Part shown: piece after piece, positions 8,144-17,625 of the stretch
Layout: the number at the start of each line of letters is the position of its first letter
Position numbering within the stretch: the first letter of the stretch is position 1
Origin: JAABVD01 sp965204545
GTDB lineage: Bacteria; Verrucomicrobiota; Verrucomicrobiia; Opitutales; UBA2995
Assembly: GCA_965204545.1 (NCBI GenBank)
Contig: CBDBFA010000003.1
Span: 2,976,001 to 3,040,000, forward strand
Direction of reading: 5' to 3'
DNA: 64,000 nt
Notes under the pieces: model-generated
The model's database searches: none
The model's input: only the letters and a program-made list of their open reading frames with translations
Told to the model about the DNA's origin: nothing
Program-made: the position numbers and the translations under genes

Positions 8144-9246
8144 GGTTTTTTGTCATCGCCATCGTCCTGGCTGTCCTGGCTGCGGCCGGTTACACCTTCA
8201 ACTCCCAACTCCTCAGGCAGGAGGCGGTGGTGGAGGCGGTCGAAATCGACACGGCCCGGGCCGTGGTTCCGGGTACCATCCGGGTGGAGGCTTCCTACGA
8301 CACCGCAATTCGGTCGGAAGAAGCCGGCCGTATCCTGGAGGTGCTGGTGGAGGAAGGCCAGGAGGTCAGCGAAGGGGATACGGTGGCCAGAATGGATACG
8401 GGGGATCTCGAACTCGAGCTGAAGGCCCTGCAAATCGACCTGAATCAGGCCAGGAAACAAATGGAAATCGGCAACGCCCACCGTTTCGGTTTCCAGGTTG
8501 CCCAGGAAACGCTGGAGGAGGAAACGCGCTTGTTCGATTTGGGCCAAAGATCGGAAAAGCAGGTAAAATCGGCCGAACGGGGGCTTCAAATGTCCAAGGA
8601 AGACCTCGAGCTGTCCGAACTCCTGGCCGCCTCCAATATCGAGCGTCTGGAAAATGCCATCCAGGTGATGAATCGCCGACTGGAAAAAATGGTCATTCGC
8701 GCTCCCATGGATGGCATCATCAACGAAGTTCATGCCTATAAAGGCGACCTCATTTCCAGGGGACATTCCATTGCCTCCCTCATCTCCAAGGAGCGGGAGG
8801 TCAAGGCGGAGTTGAACGAAGAGAATTTTGCCGGTGTCAGGGTGGGGCAGATTGCCAAAGTCCGCTTCCTTTCCCATGGGGCCAACCTCTACGGCGCAGA
8901 GGTGGTCAAGATCCTTCCCGCGGCCAATCCGGACACCCAGCGTTACACCGTCCAATTGGAGGTGGACGTAGCGCAGCACTTGCTGGCCCCGGGCCTGACC
9001 GGAGAGGTTTCCATCAACGTCGGGGAACGACCGGGGGCCAGGATCATCCCGACGCGGGCGCTGGTGGGAGACCGGGTGTTTGTGGTCAATTCCGAAAGCA
9101 AACTGGAGTACCGGCAGGTCGAGTTAGGATTTCGCAGCCTTTCCCGGACCGAAATCCTTTCCGGTTTGGAGGAAGGAGACCTGGTAGTGGTGGAGGAATT
9201 GGATAGATTCCGGGAAGGAGATCGGGTTTCCATCAAGAAGCGATAG
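8140..9246 (+). CDS. Periplasmic adaptor (HlyD/MacA-type membrane fusion protein)
   Basis: 368 aa with an N-terminal membrane anchor (FFVIAIVLAVLAAAGY). Next come a lipoyl-like half (GRILEVLVEEGQEVSEGDTVARMD, about 64-87), a long helical hairpin (about 95-175), the second lipoyl half (VIRAPMDGIINEVHAYKGDLIS) and beta-barrel parts ending GLEEGDLVVVEE. This is the order of RND/ABC efflux adaptors. It overlaps the TolC gene by four bases and precedes an ABC permease and ATPase, which points to a MacAB-TolC-like tripartite pump. Cargo cannot be told from sequence. Confidence 0.87.
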   Translation: MRFFVIAIVLAVLAAAGYTFNSQLLRQEAVVEAVEIDTARAVVPGTIRVEASYDTAIRSEEAGRILEVLVEEGQEVSEGDTVARMDTGDLELELKALQIDLNQARKQMEIGNAHRFGFQVAQETLEEETRLFDLGQRSEKQVKSAERGLQMSKEDLELSELLAASNIERLENAIQVMNRRLEKMVIRAPMDGIINEVHAYKGDLISRGHSIASLISKEREVKAELNEENFAGVRVGQIAKVRFLSHGANLYGAEVVKILPAANPDTQRYTVQLEVDVAQHLLAPGLTGEVSINVGERPGARIIPTRALVGDRVFVVNSESKLEYRQVELGFRSLSRTEILSGLEEGDLVVVEELDRFREGDRVSIKKR

Positions 9247-9286
9247 GCCGGTGTGGCGTCCTTCAAATTAACCGGCACAGAGGGAA

Positions 9287-9494
9287 TTAACCCACATGTC
9301 TCACAAATTTTCTACTGCGCGTCCGAAACCCGGCACTGGAGCAGGAATCGCTGGAATTCATGCCCGTGCTTCGCACAGATGCATGCCGACTTTGCAGGGT
9401 GTCGACCCAGCTTCACCCGCGAATCTGCACGAAACCCGCACCAGCACTCGGCCTTCGATCGCTCGCTACGAATTTTGTGAGAAATGTGGGTTAA
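9287..9494. repeat. Second MITE-like element (208 bp) with TTAACCCACAT ends
   Basis: Starts TTAACCCACATGTCTCACAAA and ends with the near-perfect reverse complement, TTTGTGAGAAATGTGGGTTAA, so the ends are about 21-bp inverted repeats with one mismatch. The interior codes for nothing convincing. Half-copies occur at about 147-205 and, more diverged, at about 30235-30271. No target duplication is apparent. It separates the adaptor gene from the permease gene and may interrupt the operon. Confidence 0.6.
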
Positions 9495-9512
9495 AGGAAG
9501 AAGGAAGAAGGA

Positions 9513-10770
9513 ATGACCTCTAATATCCTCGTAGCGCTCCGCTTTCTCACCGCCAACAAGCGGTCCATGGCCATGAGCCTGGCCGGAATCGTATTCGGGG
9601 TCGGGTTTTTCATTTTCAGTCAGGCCCAGACCAGTGGATTTGAGCAGTTCTTCATAAAAACCGTTCTGGGAACCAACGGCGCAATCCGGGTGCAGGACAG
9701 GATCCGCGCCACGTTTTCCACTATGGAGATGGATGAGGAAACGGGTGGCGGCGGCATTGGCTGGGTCATCGAAAACAAGGAAAACCTGAAGTATATCGAG
9801 GGCATCGAACACCCCTTTGAAGTCATCGAAGCCATCAGGCAGTTCGACAGTGTGACCGGGGTATCCGAGGTCCTGGCCGGGACGATGGTCGTCTCCAATA
9901 ATTTTCGCAGCCGGTCCGGCATGCTTTACGGGGTCGATATCGACCGTCATACCGCCGTTTCGGATTTGGAGAATCAGATCGTTTTCGGCGACATGGAGAG
10001 CATCCGGACCAAGCCGAACGGCATCCTGATCGGGTCGGCGTTCGCCCGGTGGATCCAGGCAAAAATCGGGGATTCCCTCCTGGTGACGGCCAAGGATGTG
10101 AATCGCCGGTTCACCGTGGCTGGAATATTTGAAACCGGGGTTTCCGATATCGACCGGGAGCGAATCTACATGCACTTGTCCGAGGCCCGCAGCGTGCTGC
10201 AAAGGCCTCATGGAGCCAGTTTTCTGCAGGTGAACCTGAAGAATCCTCTCCGGGCCCGTGAGGAAGCCGAGCGCATGATGAACACGATTTACTATCACGT
10301 GGCCAGTTGGCAGGAAAGAGAAAGGTCCTGGCTCGATGCCTTCATGGTCTTGCGTGTTTCCACTGCCCTTACCGTTTCCACCATAATTTTGCTGAGGCGG
10401 ACTGGGCATGTTCAACACCTTGGCCATGTTGGTAATGGAGAAGACCAGGGAAATCGCAATTCTGAGGTCGATGGGTTATACCCGGAAGGACATATCCAGC
10501 ATCTTTCTCTGGCAAGGGGCTCTCGTGCTCCTGGCCGGAACCGTTGCCGGATGGGCCTTGGCCGTATTCGTCACCTTGGGCGTTTCCCAATTGCCGTTTC
10601 GGGTAACCGGTATTTTCACCACCGATTCCTTTGTGGTCCACTGGTCCATCTGGCACTACGTCCTTGCCACGCTCACCGCCGCCGTCGTCGTCATGGCGGC
10701 TTCCTTCCTTCCAGCCCGGCGGGCGGCCAGGCTCGAACCGGGGGAAGTTATCCGGGGGACCGCGTCATGA
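9513..10770 (+). pseudogene. ABC transporter permease (MacB/LolE-like FtsX family), frameshifted
   Basis: Residues from MTSNILVALRFLTANKRS to LTVSTIILL encode the N-terminal membrane segment and large periplasmic domain of a MacB/LolC/E-type permease. The frame then breaks at about 10396. Removing one G from the run at 10396-10397 restores IILLSGLGMFNTLAMLVMEK and the last three membrane segments (EIAILRSMGYTRKDISSIFL, then VLLAGTVAGWALAVFV), ending FLPARRAARLEPGEVIRGTAS at 10770. The intact protein would have about 418 aa. It is either a real one-base insertion or a sequencing error. Without correction the first frame runs on by chance and enters the ATPase gene in phase. The pair would power lipoprotein or drug export with the TolC and HlyD genes. 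Confidence 0.8.
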
Positions 10771-11477
10771 ACGCTGCCCCGGCCGCGGCCATTCCCGAGG
10801 ACCGCATTGTTTTGAGGTGCCGTGATCTGCATCGCTATTTAGGGGAGGGGGAAAACCGGGTGCACGTCCTCAAGGGAATTTCCCTGGAGTTGGAGCGGGG
10901 AAAAATTTATGCCATCTCGGGTCCCTCGGGCTGTGGGAAAAGCACCCTCCTTTATATTTTGGGCTTGTTGGACCGCCCGGACGGGGGAGAGGTCTACCTC
11001 AACCATAAACCCATGTCCCAGTCCAGCGACCGGGAGAGAACGGCGGCCCGGAACGCCAGCCTCGGGTTCGTGTTTCAGTTCCATTTCCTGCTCAAGGAAT
11101 TCTCCGCTTTGGAAAACCTCATGATCCCCATGCGCAAGAAGGGAACCTACAACCCTGCCCAAATGGAATCGCGGGCCCGCCGATTCCTCGAAGCAGTCGG
11201 GTTGGGCGATAAGGTCCATCGCCTCACCACTCAACTTTCCGGCGGAGAACAACAGCGCGTCGCGCTGGCCCGTTCCCTGGCCAATTCCCCCGCCGTCATT
11301 CTGGCGGACGAGCCCACCGGCAACCTCGACGTGGAAAATTCCAACCTCGTTTGCGACTTGTTGACCCAACTGGCGCGGGAGAATGACCAAGCCGTATTGA
11401 TCGTCACTCACAATCCCGAAATCGCCCGGAAATGCGACCGCGTCTTGCGCATGCAGGATGGCGTCTTTTTGGATTGA
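10767..11477 (+). CDS. ABC transporter ATP-binding protein (LolD/MacB-like)
   Basis: 236 aa. Walker A GPSGCGKST (52-60), Q-loop GFVFQFHFLLKEFSALENL, signature LSGGEQQR (157-164), Walker B ILADEPTGNLD (178-188) and H-loop IVTHNPEIA are all present. The length and Q-loop wording are typical of LolD/MacB ATPases that pair with FtsX-type permeases. The ATG overlaps the permease stop (ATGA). With the genes upstream it makes up a tripartite exporter; whether the pump works depends on the frameshift in the permease. Confidence 0.9.
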   Translation: MNAAPAAAIPEDRIVLRCRDLHRYLGEGENRVHVLKGISLELERGKIYAISGPSGCGKSTLLYILGLLDRPDGGEVYLNHKPMSQSSDRERTAARNASLGFVFQFHFLLKEFSALENLMIPMRKKGTYNPAQMESRARRFLEAVGLGDKVHRLTTQLSGGEQQRVALARSLANSPAVILADEPTGNLDVENSNLVCDLLTQLARENDQAVLIVTHNPEIARKCDRVLRMQDGVFLD

Positions 11478-11541
11478 ATTGCCGCGGTCATTAGAAATTC
11501 GCATAGGGGCGGGTTGCCTCTCTTATATTTCCAAAATGTTA

Positions 11542-11570
11542 TTGCCATCAAAATTGGCGCTCGTTCTATA
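11542..11570 (+). promoter_or_regulatory. Possible sigma70-type promoter for the act operon
   Basis: TTGCCA at 11542-11547 and TCTATA at 11565-11570 are separated by 17 bases in the 183-bp gap before actA. The -10 match is weak and the call rests on position and spacing only. Confidence 0.25.
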
Positions 11571-11660
11571 AGCACTTTAATTTCCAGCTTCCGTTCACTT
11601 CTCCCTTCTCCCCGCAAAATTTGTTTGTAGTACCGGCGGACTTTTGCAGCAGAACCCCAT

Positions 11661-12314
11661 ATGTCCACCATTTTTCCCAAACAGGCCAATAAGGTTCCCG
11701 CCCAAGTCGTCGTTGCCCTGTTGCTGATGGGGGGGGGCTTGACCGCCGGTATTACCTACTATTTTACCCCAAAATACTCGCGGGTCGGCTATCAGCCCAT
11801 TCAACCCGTTCCTTTTGAACACTCCCTGCATGCCGGTGAACTGGGCATCGATTGCCGCTACTGTCACAACCACGTGGATAAATCGGGCCATTCCAATGTG
11901 CCCTCCACCAATACCTGCATGAATTGCCACAACCAGATCCAACTGGCCAGTGAGAAACTGGAACTCGTCCGCACCAGTTACGCCACGGGCGAGCCCATTC
12001 CCTGGGTGCAGGTGCACAAGCTTCCCGACTACGTATATTTCAACCATTCCGTTCACGTGAACCGGGGCATCAGTTGCTACGAATGCCATGGCCAGGTAAA
12101 TGAGATGGACGTGGTTCATCACGTAAAACCCTTCAGTATGGCTTTTTGTCTGGATTGCCATCGCCATCCCGAAAACAAACTCCGCCCCCCCGAGGAGGTC
12201 TTCAATCTCGATTGGCGGCCGGAAAGCGAGGAGGCCCAACTCGAATTCGGCAGGGAAGCAAAAGAGGCCTGGAATGTAAATCCGCCGGTTGGTTGTGCCG
12301 GGTGTCATCGATGA
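11661..12314 (+). CDS. actA: Alternative complex III subunit A, pentahaem cytochrome c
   Basis: 217 aa. One N-terminal membrane segment (about 15-35) is followed by a periplasmic domain with five CxxCH haem c sites: CRYCH (65-69), CMNCH (86-90), CYECH (139-143), CLDCH (163-167) and CAGCH (212-216). ActA takes electrons within alternative complex III, the quinol:cytochrome c (or oxidase) oxidoreductase that replaces the bc1 complex. It is the first gene of the operon, and its stop overlaps the actB start (ATGA). Confidence 0.93.
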   Translation: MSTIFPKQANKVPAQVVVALLLMGGGLTAGITYYFTPKYSRVGYQPIQPVPFEHSLHAGELGIDCRYCHNHVDKSGHSNVPSTNTCMNCHNQIQLASEKLELVRTSYATGEPIPWVQVHKLPDYVYFNHSVHVNRGISCYECHGQVNEMDVVHHVKPFSMAFCLDCHRHPENKLRPPEEVFNLDWRPESEEAQLEFGREAKEAWNVNPPVGCAGCHR

Positions 12315-15300
12315 AAAAGATTCTGAAACACCCGGAACCATCCGAATCCGACCTACAGGGCCCCCATTATTGGAGGAGCCTGGACGAATTGGCCCAAACC
12401 CCCGGGTTTCAAGCATTTCTCCACCGCGAATTTCCCCAAGGCGCCTCGGAACTCGGAGGCGTAGACCGCCGTCAATTTCTCAAGGTCATGTCCGCTTCCT
12501 TTGCCTTCGCCGGGGTGGGACTGGCCGGCTGCAGGCGTCCGGAAAAGTACGTTCTGCCCCATTCCAATCATCCCGAAGAAGTCGTCCACGGCAAACCGCT
12601 CTACTACGCCTCTGCCATGCCGCATCGCAACGACCCGGTTCCGCTGGTGGTGGAAACCAACGAAGGACGGCCCACCAAAATTGAGGGAAACGACCGCATG
12701 CCGGGCCGCAACGGGGCGACCAACCAGTATGCCCAGGCTTCCATTCTCGATCTCTACGATCCCGATCGCTCGAAAAAGACAATTTTGAGAAACCGGTCCC
12801 TCACGGTGGCCGAGCGAACCGAATACCTGGCCGGAATTTCCCGGAAGTACTCGGCAAACGAAGGTGAGGGATTGGCATTTCTGGCCGAGGGCCAACCCTC
12901 GGTGACCCGATCCTTCCAACGCGGGCAACTGCGGGCCAAATTCCCCAAGGCCACCTGGTCCGAGTACGACGCCATCGATACTTCCAATCCGGAAAGAGCA
13001 GCCCGTAGGGTTTTTGGAAAACCGGTTCGGGCAATCTACGATTTTTCCAAGGCGAAGCGCGTGCTCTCCCTGGAAGCCGATTTTCTCTACAGCGATCCCA
13101 ATCACCTCGTTTACACGCGTGATTTTGCCAATGCCCGGAGGGTGGAGGACGATAATCCCTCCATGAACCGCCTCTACGCGGCCGAGTCCTACTACTCCAT
13201 TACCGGCGCCGCGGCGGATCACCGCCTGCGTGTGGCATCCAGCGATATTCCCATCCTCACCGCCATGTTTGTGGCGGAGGTTCTTGCCGCGGCAGGCGTC
13301 GCCTCCCAGGATGCGGAAGCTTTACGGGCGCTGGGCACGGCTCCGGGGGTGGATGAGCAGTGGGTGCGGGTATGCGCCCAGGATCTCTATGAACATGCTG
13401 GAGAAGCTATAGTCGTGGCGGGACCCCACCAACCGGAATCCGTGCACGCCATGGCCATGGCCATGAACACGTTGCTGGGAGCTCCGGGTAGCACGCTCAA
13501 ATACGTCGGGATTCCGGAAAATGACGCCGCCACCCTTTCCGACCTGGCCCGGGATATCGAAGCCGACCGGGTCAAGACCCTGATTGTTCTCGGTGGCAAC
13601 CCGGTCTACAATGCCCCTGCAAACCTGCGCTGGGCCGAGGTCCAGGAAAAGGTCGAGGAGGTGGTTCGCCTGGGTCAATATTTTGATGAAACCTCCGAAA
13701 GGTCCGATTGCCACGTCAACGCGGCCCACTATCTGGAAAGCTGGGGCGATGCGGTGGCCTACGACGGGACCGTTCTGGCTATCCAGCCGATGATCCTTCC
13801 CTTGTTCCGGGGGCTCACCGAGAGCGAGGTTTTGGAATTGATTATCAATGGTCAACCCAGGGAGGGATATGGCATCGTTTTCGATGCCGTCACCCAGACC
13901 CTCGGCGGCGGCCAAAAGGAATTTGAAAAGTTCCTGCACGACGGATTCTGGGCCGGAACGACCGGCAGCGGTGTTTCCGTGCGCTTTGGCCCCGCCGCCG
14001 CCCGCGATTTGGTCCTGTCCGGAGGTATCGCCCCCAGCGACCTTTCCCCTTCCCGTCTGGAACTGCGCTTCATTCAGGATCCCAGTCTGGACGACGGCCG
14101 TTTCAACAATAACGGCTGGTTGCAGGAATGCCCCGACCCCGTGACCAAGCTGACCTGGGACAACGCGTTCCTGATCAGCCCCAGGTTCTCCCATGAACTG
14201 GGAACAACTGCTGCCGACCCGTGGGTGACGGTGGTGCGAAAGAACCCCAATGCGCACAAGCGGGGCAGGGAACAGGGGCAGTTGATCGAGATTACGGTGA
14301 ACGGCAAAACCCTGCGCGGTCCGGCCCACGTATTGCCCGGTCTTCCGGACTATACCGTGGTGGTATCCCTGGGCTACGGGCGTTCCGTCACGGGACGCAT
14401 CGGACAGGGAAGCGGTATGAACGCCTACCGTCTACGTTTGGCCGATGGCCTTTCCGTTCAATCCGGCGCTGCCGTTACCCGGGTGGATGGAGTCGGGGAA
14501 CTGGCCAACACCCAGGAGCATTGGTCGATGGAAGGCCGCGCCATCATCCGCGAAGCCAATGTCGAATATTACCGTAAGCGCCCCGACTTTGTCGATCACA
14601 TGGGCATGGAAGCGCATTCACCGCCGCCCTTGGGGCTGGATGAAGAAGGTGGCAACCGTCGCGACACCGTGGGTCTGTTGGAACGCTCCATTGCCGGGGA
14701 GGCCAACCGGGGATTTTCCGTCTACGAAACCCCGGAATTTACGGGCGATCACCAGTGGGGCATGTCCATCGATCTGAATACCTGTACGGGTTGCAATGCC
14801 TGCGTCATTGCCTGTCAGTCCGAAAACAACATCCCCATCGTCGGTCGGGAACAGGTGCTGCGGGGCCGGGAAATGCATTGGATCCGCCTCGATCGCTACT
14901 ATTCGGCTGGTCCCCACCTGGACAAGGCGGACATACCGACAAACCCTCAGGTCTCGATTCAGCCCATGACGTGTCAGCATTGCGAAACCGCGCCTTGCGA
15001 ATCGGTGTGCCCGGTCAACGCCACCGTACACGACGACGAGGGCCTGAATGTAATGGCCTATAACCGTTGCGTGGGCACCCGTTATTGCGCCCAGAATTGC
15101 CCTTACAAGGTGCGGCGTTTCAATTTCTTCGATTGGAACGACCGCGATCGGGACCGGGTCTATGAGGGACCCCTCGGACCCCGGGGAATGGATGAAATCC
15201 GCAAAATGGTCCAAAATCCCGAGGTGTCGATGAGAATGCGGGGGGTTATGGAGAAGTGCACCTATTGCGTGCAGCGCATCCAGGCGGCCAAGATCGAACA

Positions 15301-15613
15301 AAAGGTAAAGGCGGGCGATTCCGGCGATATCAAGGTTCCCGATGGAACCATAAAGACCGCTTGCCAACAGGTCTGTCCGGCCGAGGCCATTGTGTTCGGC
15401 GATATCTCGGACCCGGATTCCGAAGTTACCAAACTGAAAAACTCCAATCGCGACTACGGGGTGCTGGCTTATCTGAACACGCGTCCGCGTACCACCTACC
15501 TGGCCAAGCTGCGCAATCCGAATCCGCTCATGCCGGATTATTACGACAATCCCCTGAGTTACATGGAATACAAGTCCGCCAGCGGGCCCTCCGGGGAAGA
15601 AAAGGGCCACTAA
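12311..15613 (+). CDS. actB: Alternative complex III subunit B, molybdopterin-fold/Fe-S protein
   Basis: 1100 aa from the ATG overlapping the actA stop; the frame is open further upstream but that is the shadow of actA. A twin-arginine-like RRQFLKVM lies at 53-60. Residues about 60-780 resemble the large subunit of the complex iron-sulfur molybdoenzyme family, which in ActB carries no molybdenum cofactor. The C-terminal 300 residues are a four-cluster ferredoxin module: CTGCNACVIAC, CQHCETAPCESVCP, CVGTRYCAQNCP, CTYCVQRI and CQQVCPAEAI. This is the fused B1+B2 form. It passes electrons from quinol to the haems of ActA/ActE. Confidence 0.93.
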   Translation: MKKILKHPEPSESDLQGPHYWRSLDELAQTPGFQAFLHREFPQGASELGGVDRRQFLKVMSASFAFAGVGLAGCRRPEKYVLPHSNHPEEVVHGKPLYYASAMPHRNDPVPLVVETNEGRPTKIEGNDRMPGRNGATNQYAQASILDLYDPDRSKKTILRNRSLTVAERTEYLAGISRKYSANEGEGLAFLAEGQPSVTRSFQRGQLRAKFPKATWSEYDAIDTSNPERAARRVFGKPVRAIYDFSKAKRVLSLEADFLYSDPNHLVYTRDFANARRVEDDNPSMNRLYAAESYYSITGAAADHRLRVASSDIPILTAMFVAEVLAAAGVASQDAEALRALGTAPGVDEQWVRVCAQDLYEHAGEAIVVAGPHQPESVHAMAMAMNTLLGAPGSTLKYVGIPENDAATLSDLARDIEADRVKTLIVLGGNPVYNAPANLRWAEVQEKVEEVVRLGQYFDETSERSDCHVNAAHYLESWGDAVAYDGTVLAIQPMILPLFRGLTESEVLELIINGQPREGYGIVFDAVTQTLGGGQKEFEKFLHDGFWAGTTGSGVSVRFGPAAARDLVLSGGIAPSDLSPSRLELRFIQDPSLDDGRFNNNGWLQECPDPVTKLTWDNAFLISPRFSHELGTTAADPWVTVVRKNPNAHKRGREQGQLIEITVNGKTLRGPAHVLPGLPDYTVVVSLGYGRSVTGRIGQGSGMNAYRLRLADGLSVQSGAAVTRVDGVGELANTQEHWSMEGRAIIREANVEYYRKRPDFVDHMGMEAHSPPPLGLDEEGGNRRDTVGLLERSIAGEANRGFSVYETPEFTGDHQWGMSIDLNTCTGCNACVIACQSENNIPIVGREQVLRGREMHWIRLDRYYSAGPHLDKADIPTNPQVSIQPMTCQHCETAPCESVCPVNATVHDDEGLNVMAYNRCVGTRYCAQNCPYKVRRFNFFDWNDRDRDRVYEGPLGPRGMDEIRKMVQNPEVSMRMRGVMEKCTYCVQRIQAAKIEQKVKAGDSGDIKVPDGTIKTACQQVCPAEAIVFGDISDPDSEVTKLKNSNRDYGVLAYLNTRPRTTYLAKLRNPNPLMPDYYDNPLSYMEYKSASGPSGEEKGH

Positions 15614-15632
15614 ATTACCCCGTTTGCAGGAT

Positions 15633-17075
15633 ATGGCATTTTCTGAACAGTTTTCATTGGAAGGCAAAGCAGGTGTTTCCCCCGAGGTATTGGACCGGGT
15701 CAAACCGGCCCGCATGCCACGGCTCCCCTTGGTTTTGAACAACCGCAGCTTCTCCTGGATCACTGATAAAGTCTGTGGCATCGTGGAGGAGAAGACTCCC
15801 CTTTGGTGGTGGATCGCCTTTTGTTGTTCCGCTTCCCTGGCCGGCTTTACCGCCATGGGCCTGACTTACCTGGTCTCCACCGGGGTGGGGGTGTGGGGAC
15901 TATCCAATCCAATCAACTGGGGTTGGGCCATCGTCAACTTCGTTTTCTGGATCGGCATCGGCCACGCCGGAACCTTGATTTCCGCCATTTTGTGCCTGCT
16001 CAAGCAAAAGTGGCGCACCACCATTAACCGCGCGGCCGAGGCCATGACCATTTTCGCCGTGGCCTGCGCCGGCATCTTCCCGGTATTCCACATCGGAAGG
16101 GTCTGGTTTGCCTGGTGGTTGTTTCCCCTGCCCAATGCCAATGCCATTTGGCCCAATTTCCGCAGTCCGTTGTTATGGGACGTTTTCGCGGTATCCACCT
16201 ACGCCACCGTTTCGGTTCTCTTCTGGTACGTGGGAATGATACCCGACCTGGCCACGGTGCGCGACCGCGCCAAGACCCTGTTCCGAAAAGTCGCTTACGG
16301 CCTCATGGCCATGGGCTGGCGCGGGTCCAACCGCAATTGGAGCAATTACGAAATGGCCTACCTTTTGCTGGCCGGCCTCTCCACTCCGCTGGTTCTTTCC
16401 GTCCACACCATCGTTTCCTTCGACTTCGCCGTCTCCCTCATCCCCGGATGGCACACAACCATCTTTCCGCCATATTTCGTGGCCGGCGCCATTTTCTCCG
16501 GTTTCGGCATGGTGCTTACCTTGATGATCCCTTTGCGTGCCATTTACGGCCTTCACGACCTGATTACCCAGTATCACATCGATTGCATGTGCAAGATCAC
16601 TTTGGCCACCGGAACTATCGTGGGCTACGCCTATTCGGTGGAGTTCTTCATTGCCGCCTACGGGGCTAATCCCTTCGAGATCTTTGCCTTTATCAACCGT
16701 GCCTTCGGCACCTATGCCTGGGCCTACTTCATCATGTTCTCCTGCAACGTGATCGTCCCGCAGTTGTTCTGGTTCAAATATATCCGGGAACGCCCCCACG
16801 TGGTTTGGATTGTCTCCATTCTGGTCAACGTGGGCATGTGGTTTGAGCGCTTTGTCATTGTGGTGACCTCCCTGGCCCGTGACTTTCTCCCCTCCAGTTG
16901 GGGTTACTATTCCCCCACGCTGGTGGATATCTTCACCTTTTTCGGAACCTTCGGCTTCTTCGCCACTCTGTTCCTCCTCTTCGTCCGGTTTCTCCCCCTC
17001 ATCGCCGTGGCCGAAGTGAAGGCCGTGACTCCGCAAGCCGATCCCCATTACTACCAAGGCAAGAAACACGGATAG
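15633..17075 (+). CDS. actC: Alternative complex III subunit C, NrfD-like quinol-oxidising membrane subunit
   Basis: 480 aa, about ten membrane helices, of the NrfD/PsrC family. The N-terminal KVCGIVEEKTPLWWWIAFCC, the WIGIGHAGTLISAILCLL helix and HTIVSFDFAVSLIPGWHTT are characteristic of ActC. It forms the quinol site and possible proton path next to ActB. The start chosen is the ATG at 15633; a TTG at 15624 would add three residues. It follows actB by 19 bases. Confidence 0.93.
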   Translation: MAFSEQFSLEGKAGVSPEVLDRVKPARMPRLPLVLNNRSFSWITDKVCGIVEEKTPLWWWIAFCCSASLAGFTAMGLTYLVSTGVGVWGLSNPINWGWAIVNFVFWIGIGHAGTLISAILCLLKQKWRTTINRAAEAMTIFAVACAGIFPVFHIGRVWFAWWLFPLPNANAIWPNFRSPLLWDVFAVSTYATVSVLFWYVGMIPDLATVRDRAKTLFRKVAYGLMAMGWRGSNRNWSNYEMAYLLLAGLSTPLVLSVHTIVSFDFAVSLIPGWHTTIFPPYFVAGAIFSGFGMVLTLMIPLRAIYGLHDLITQYHIDCMCKITLATGTIVGYAYSVEFFIAAYGANPFEIFAFINRAFGTYAWAYFIMFSCNVIVPQLFWFKYIRERPHVVWIVSILVNVGMWFERFVIVVTSLARDFLPSSWGYYSPTLVDIFTFFGTFGFFATLFLLFVRFLPLIAVAEVKAVTPQADPHYYQGKKHG

Positions 17076-17086
17076 GATCGTTCAAA

Positions 17087-17623
17087 ATGGCGCGCACTGA
17101 CATATTTGGCTTGGCGGCCGACTTCGCCGATCCGGGGGTTTTGATAACCGCCGCCAAACAATGCCGTGACAGGGGGTTCGAGAAATGGGATGTCATTACT
17201 CCCTATCCCGTGCACGGGTTGGATGAAGCCATGGGATTGAAACGTTCCCTCGTGGGCTTCTTCACTTTCGTGGGCGGAGCGATCGGGTTTATTACCGGCA
17301 CGTTCATCGCCTGGTACATGAATGCCTATGATTACCCCATTATCGTGGGGGGGAAGCCCTTTTTCAGTCCCATTTTCCCGTTTCCGGTAATGTATGAGCT
17401 GACCATTCTCCTGGCCGCCATTTCCACCATCGTGGGCATGTTTCTACTGAATGGATTACCCAGGCATTATCACCCGGTGATGAAGGCAAAGGATTTTGCC
17501 GCCACCACCGACGACACCCTGCGCATCACCATCGAGGCATCCGATCCCCTGTTCGACGTGGAAGGGACGCGGTCTTTTCTAAAGGATATTGGAGGGGGCA
17601 ATATCCAGGAGTTGGAGAATTGA
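17087..17623 (+). CDS. actD: Alternative complex III subunit D (DUF3341)
   Basis: 178 aa. FADPGVLITAAKQCRDRGF and WDVITPYPVHGLDEAMGL form the soluble N-terminal part of DUF3341. Two membrane helices follow (about 58-80 and 98-122), then a short soluble tail. ActD is a structural membrane subunit of alternative complex III. It begins 11 bases after actC; the ATG at 17087 gives the usual family length. Confidence 0.92.
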   Translation: MARTDIFGLAADFADPGVLITAAKQCRDRGFEKWDVITPYPVHGLDEAMGLKRSLVGFFTFVGGAIGFITGTFIAWYMNAYDYPIIVGGKPFFSPIFPFPVMYELTILLAAISTIVGMFLLNGLPRHYHPVMKAKDFAATTDDTLRITIEASDPLFDVEGTRSFLKDIGGGNIQELEN

Positions 17624-17625
17624 CC

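Noticed and set aside
9296..9523. Open frame ending RYEFCEKCGLK, also seen at about 150-180 on the minus strand
   Set aside because: It is the translation of a terminal inverted repeat; similar peptides arise wherever the repeat occurs.
9513..11477. A 654-codon frame that looks like a natural permease-ATPase fusion
   Set aside because: Its middle (about residues 296-418) is out of frame with the permease. The true C-terminus is in another frame and the fusion results from a one-base shift plus chance.
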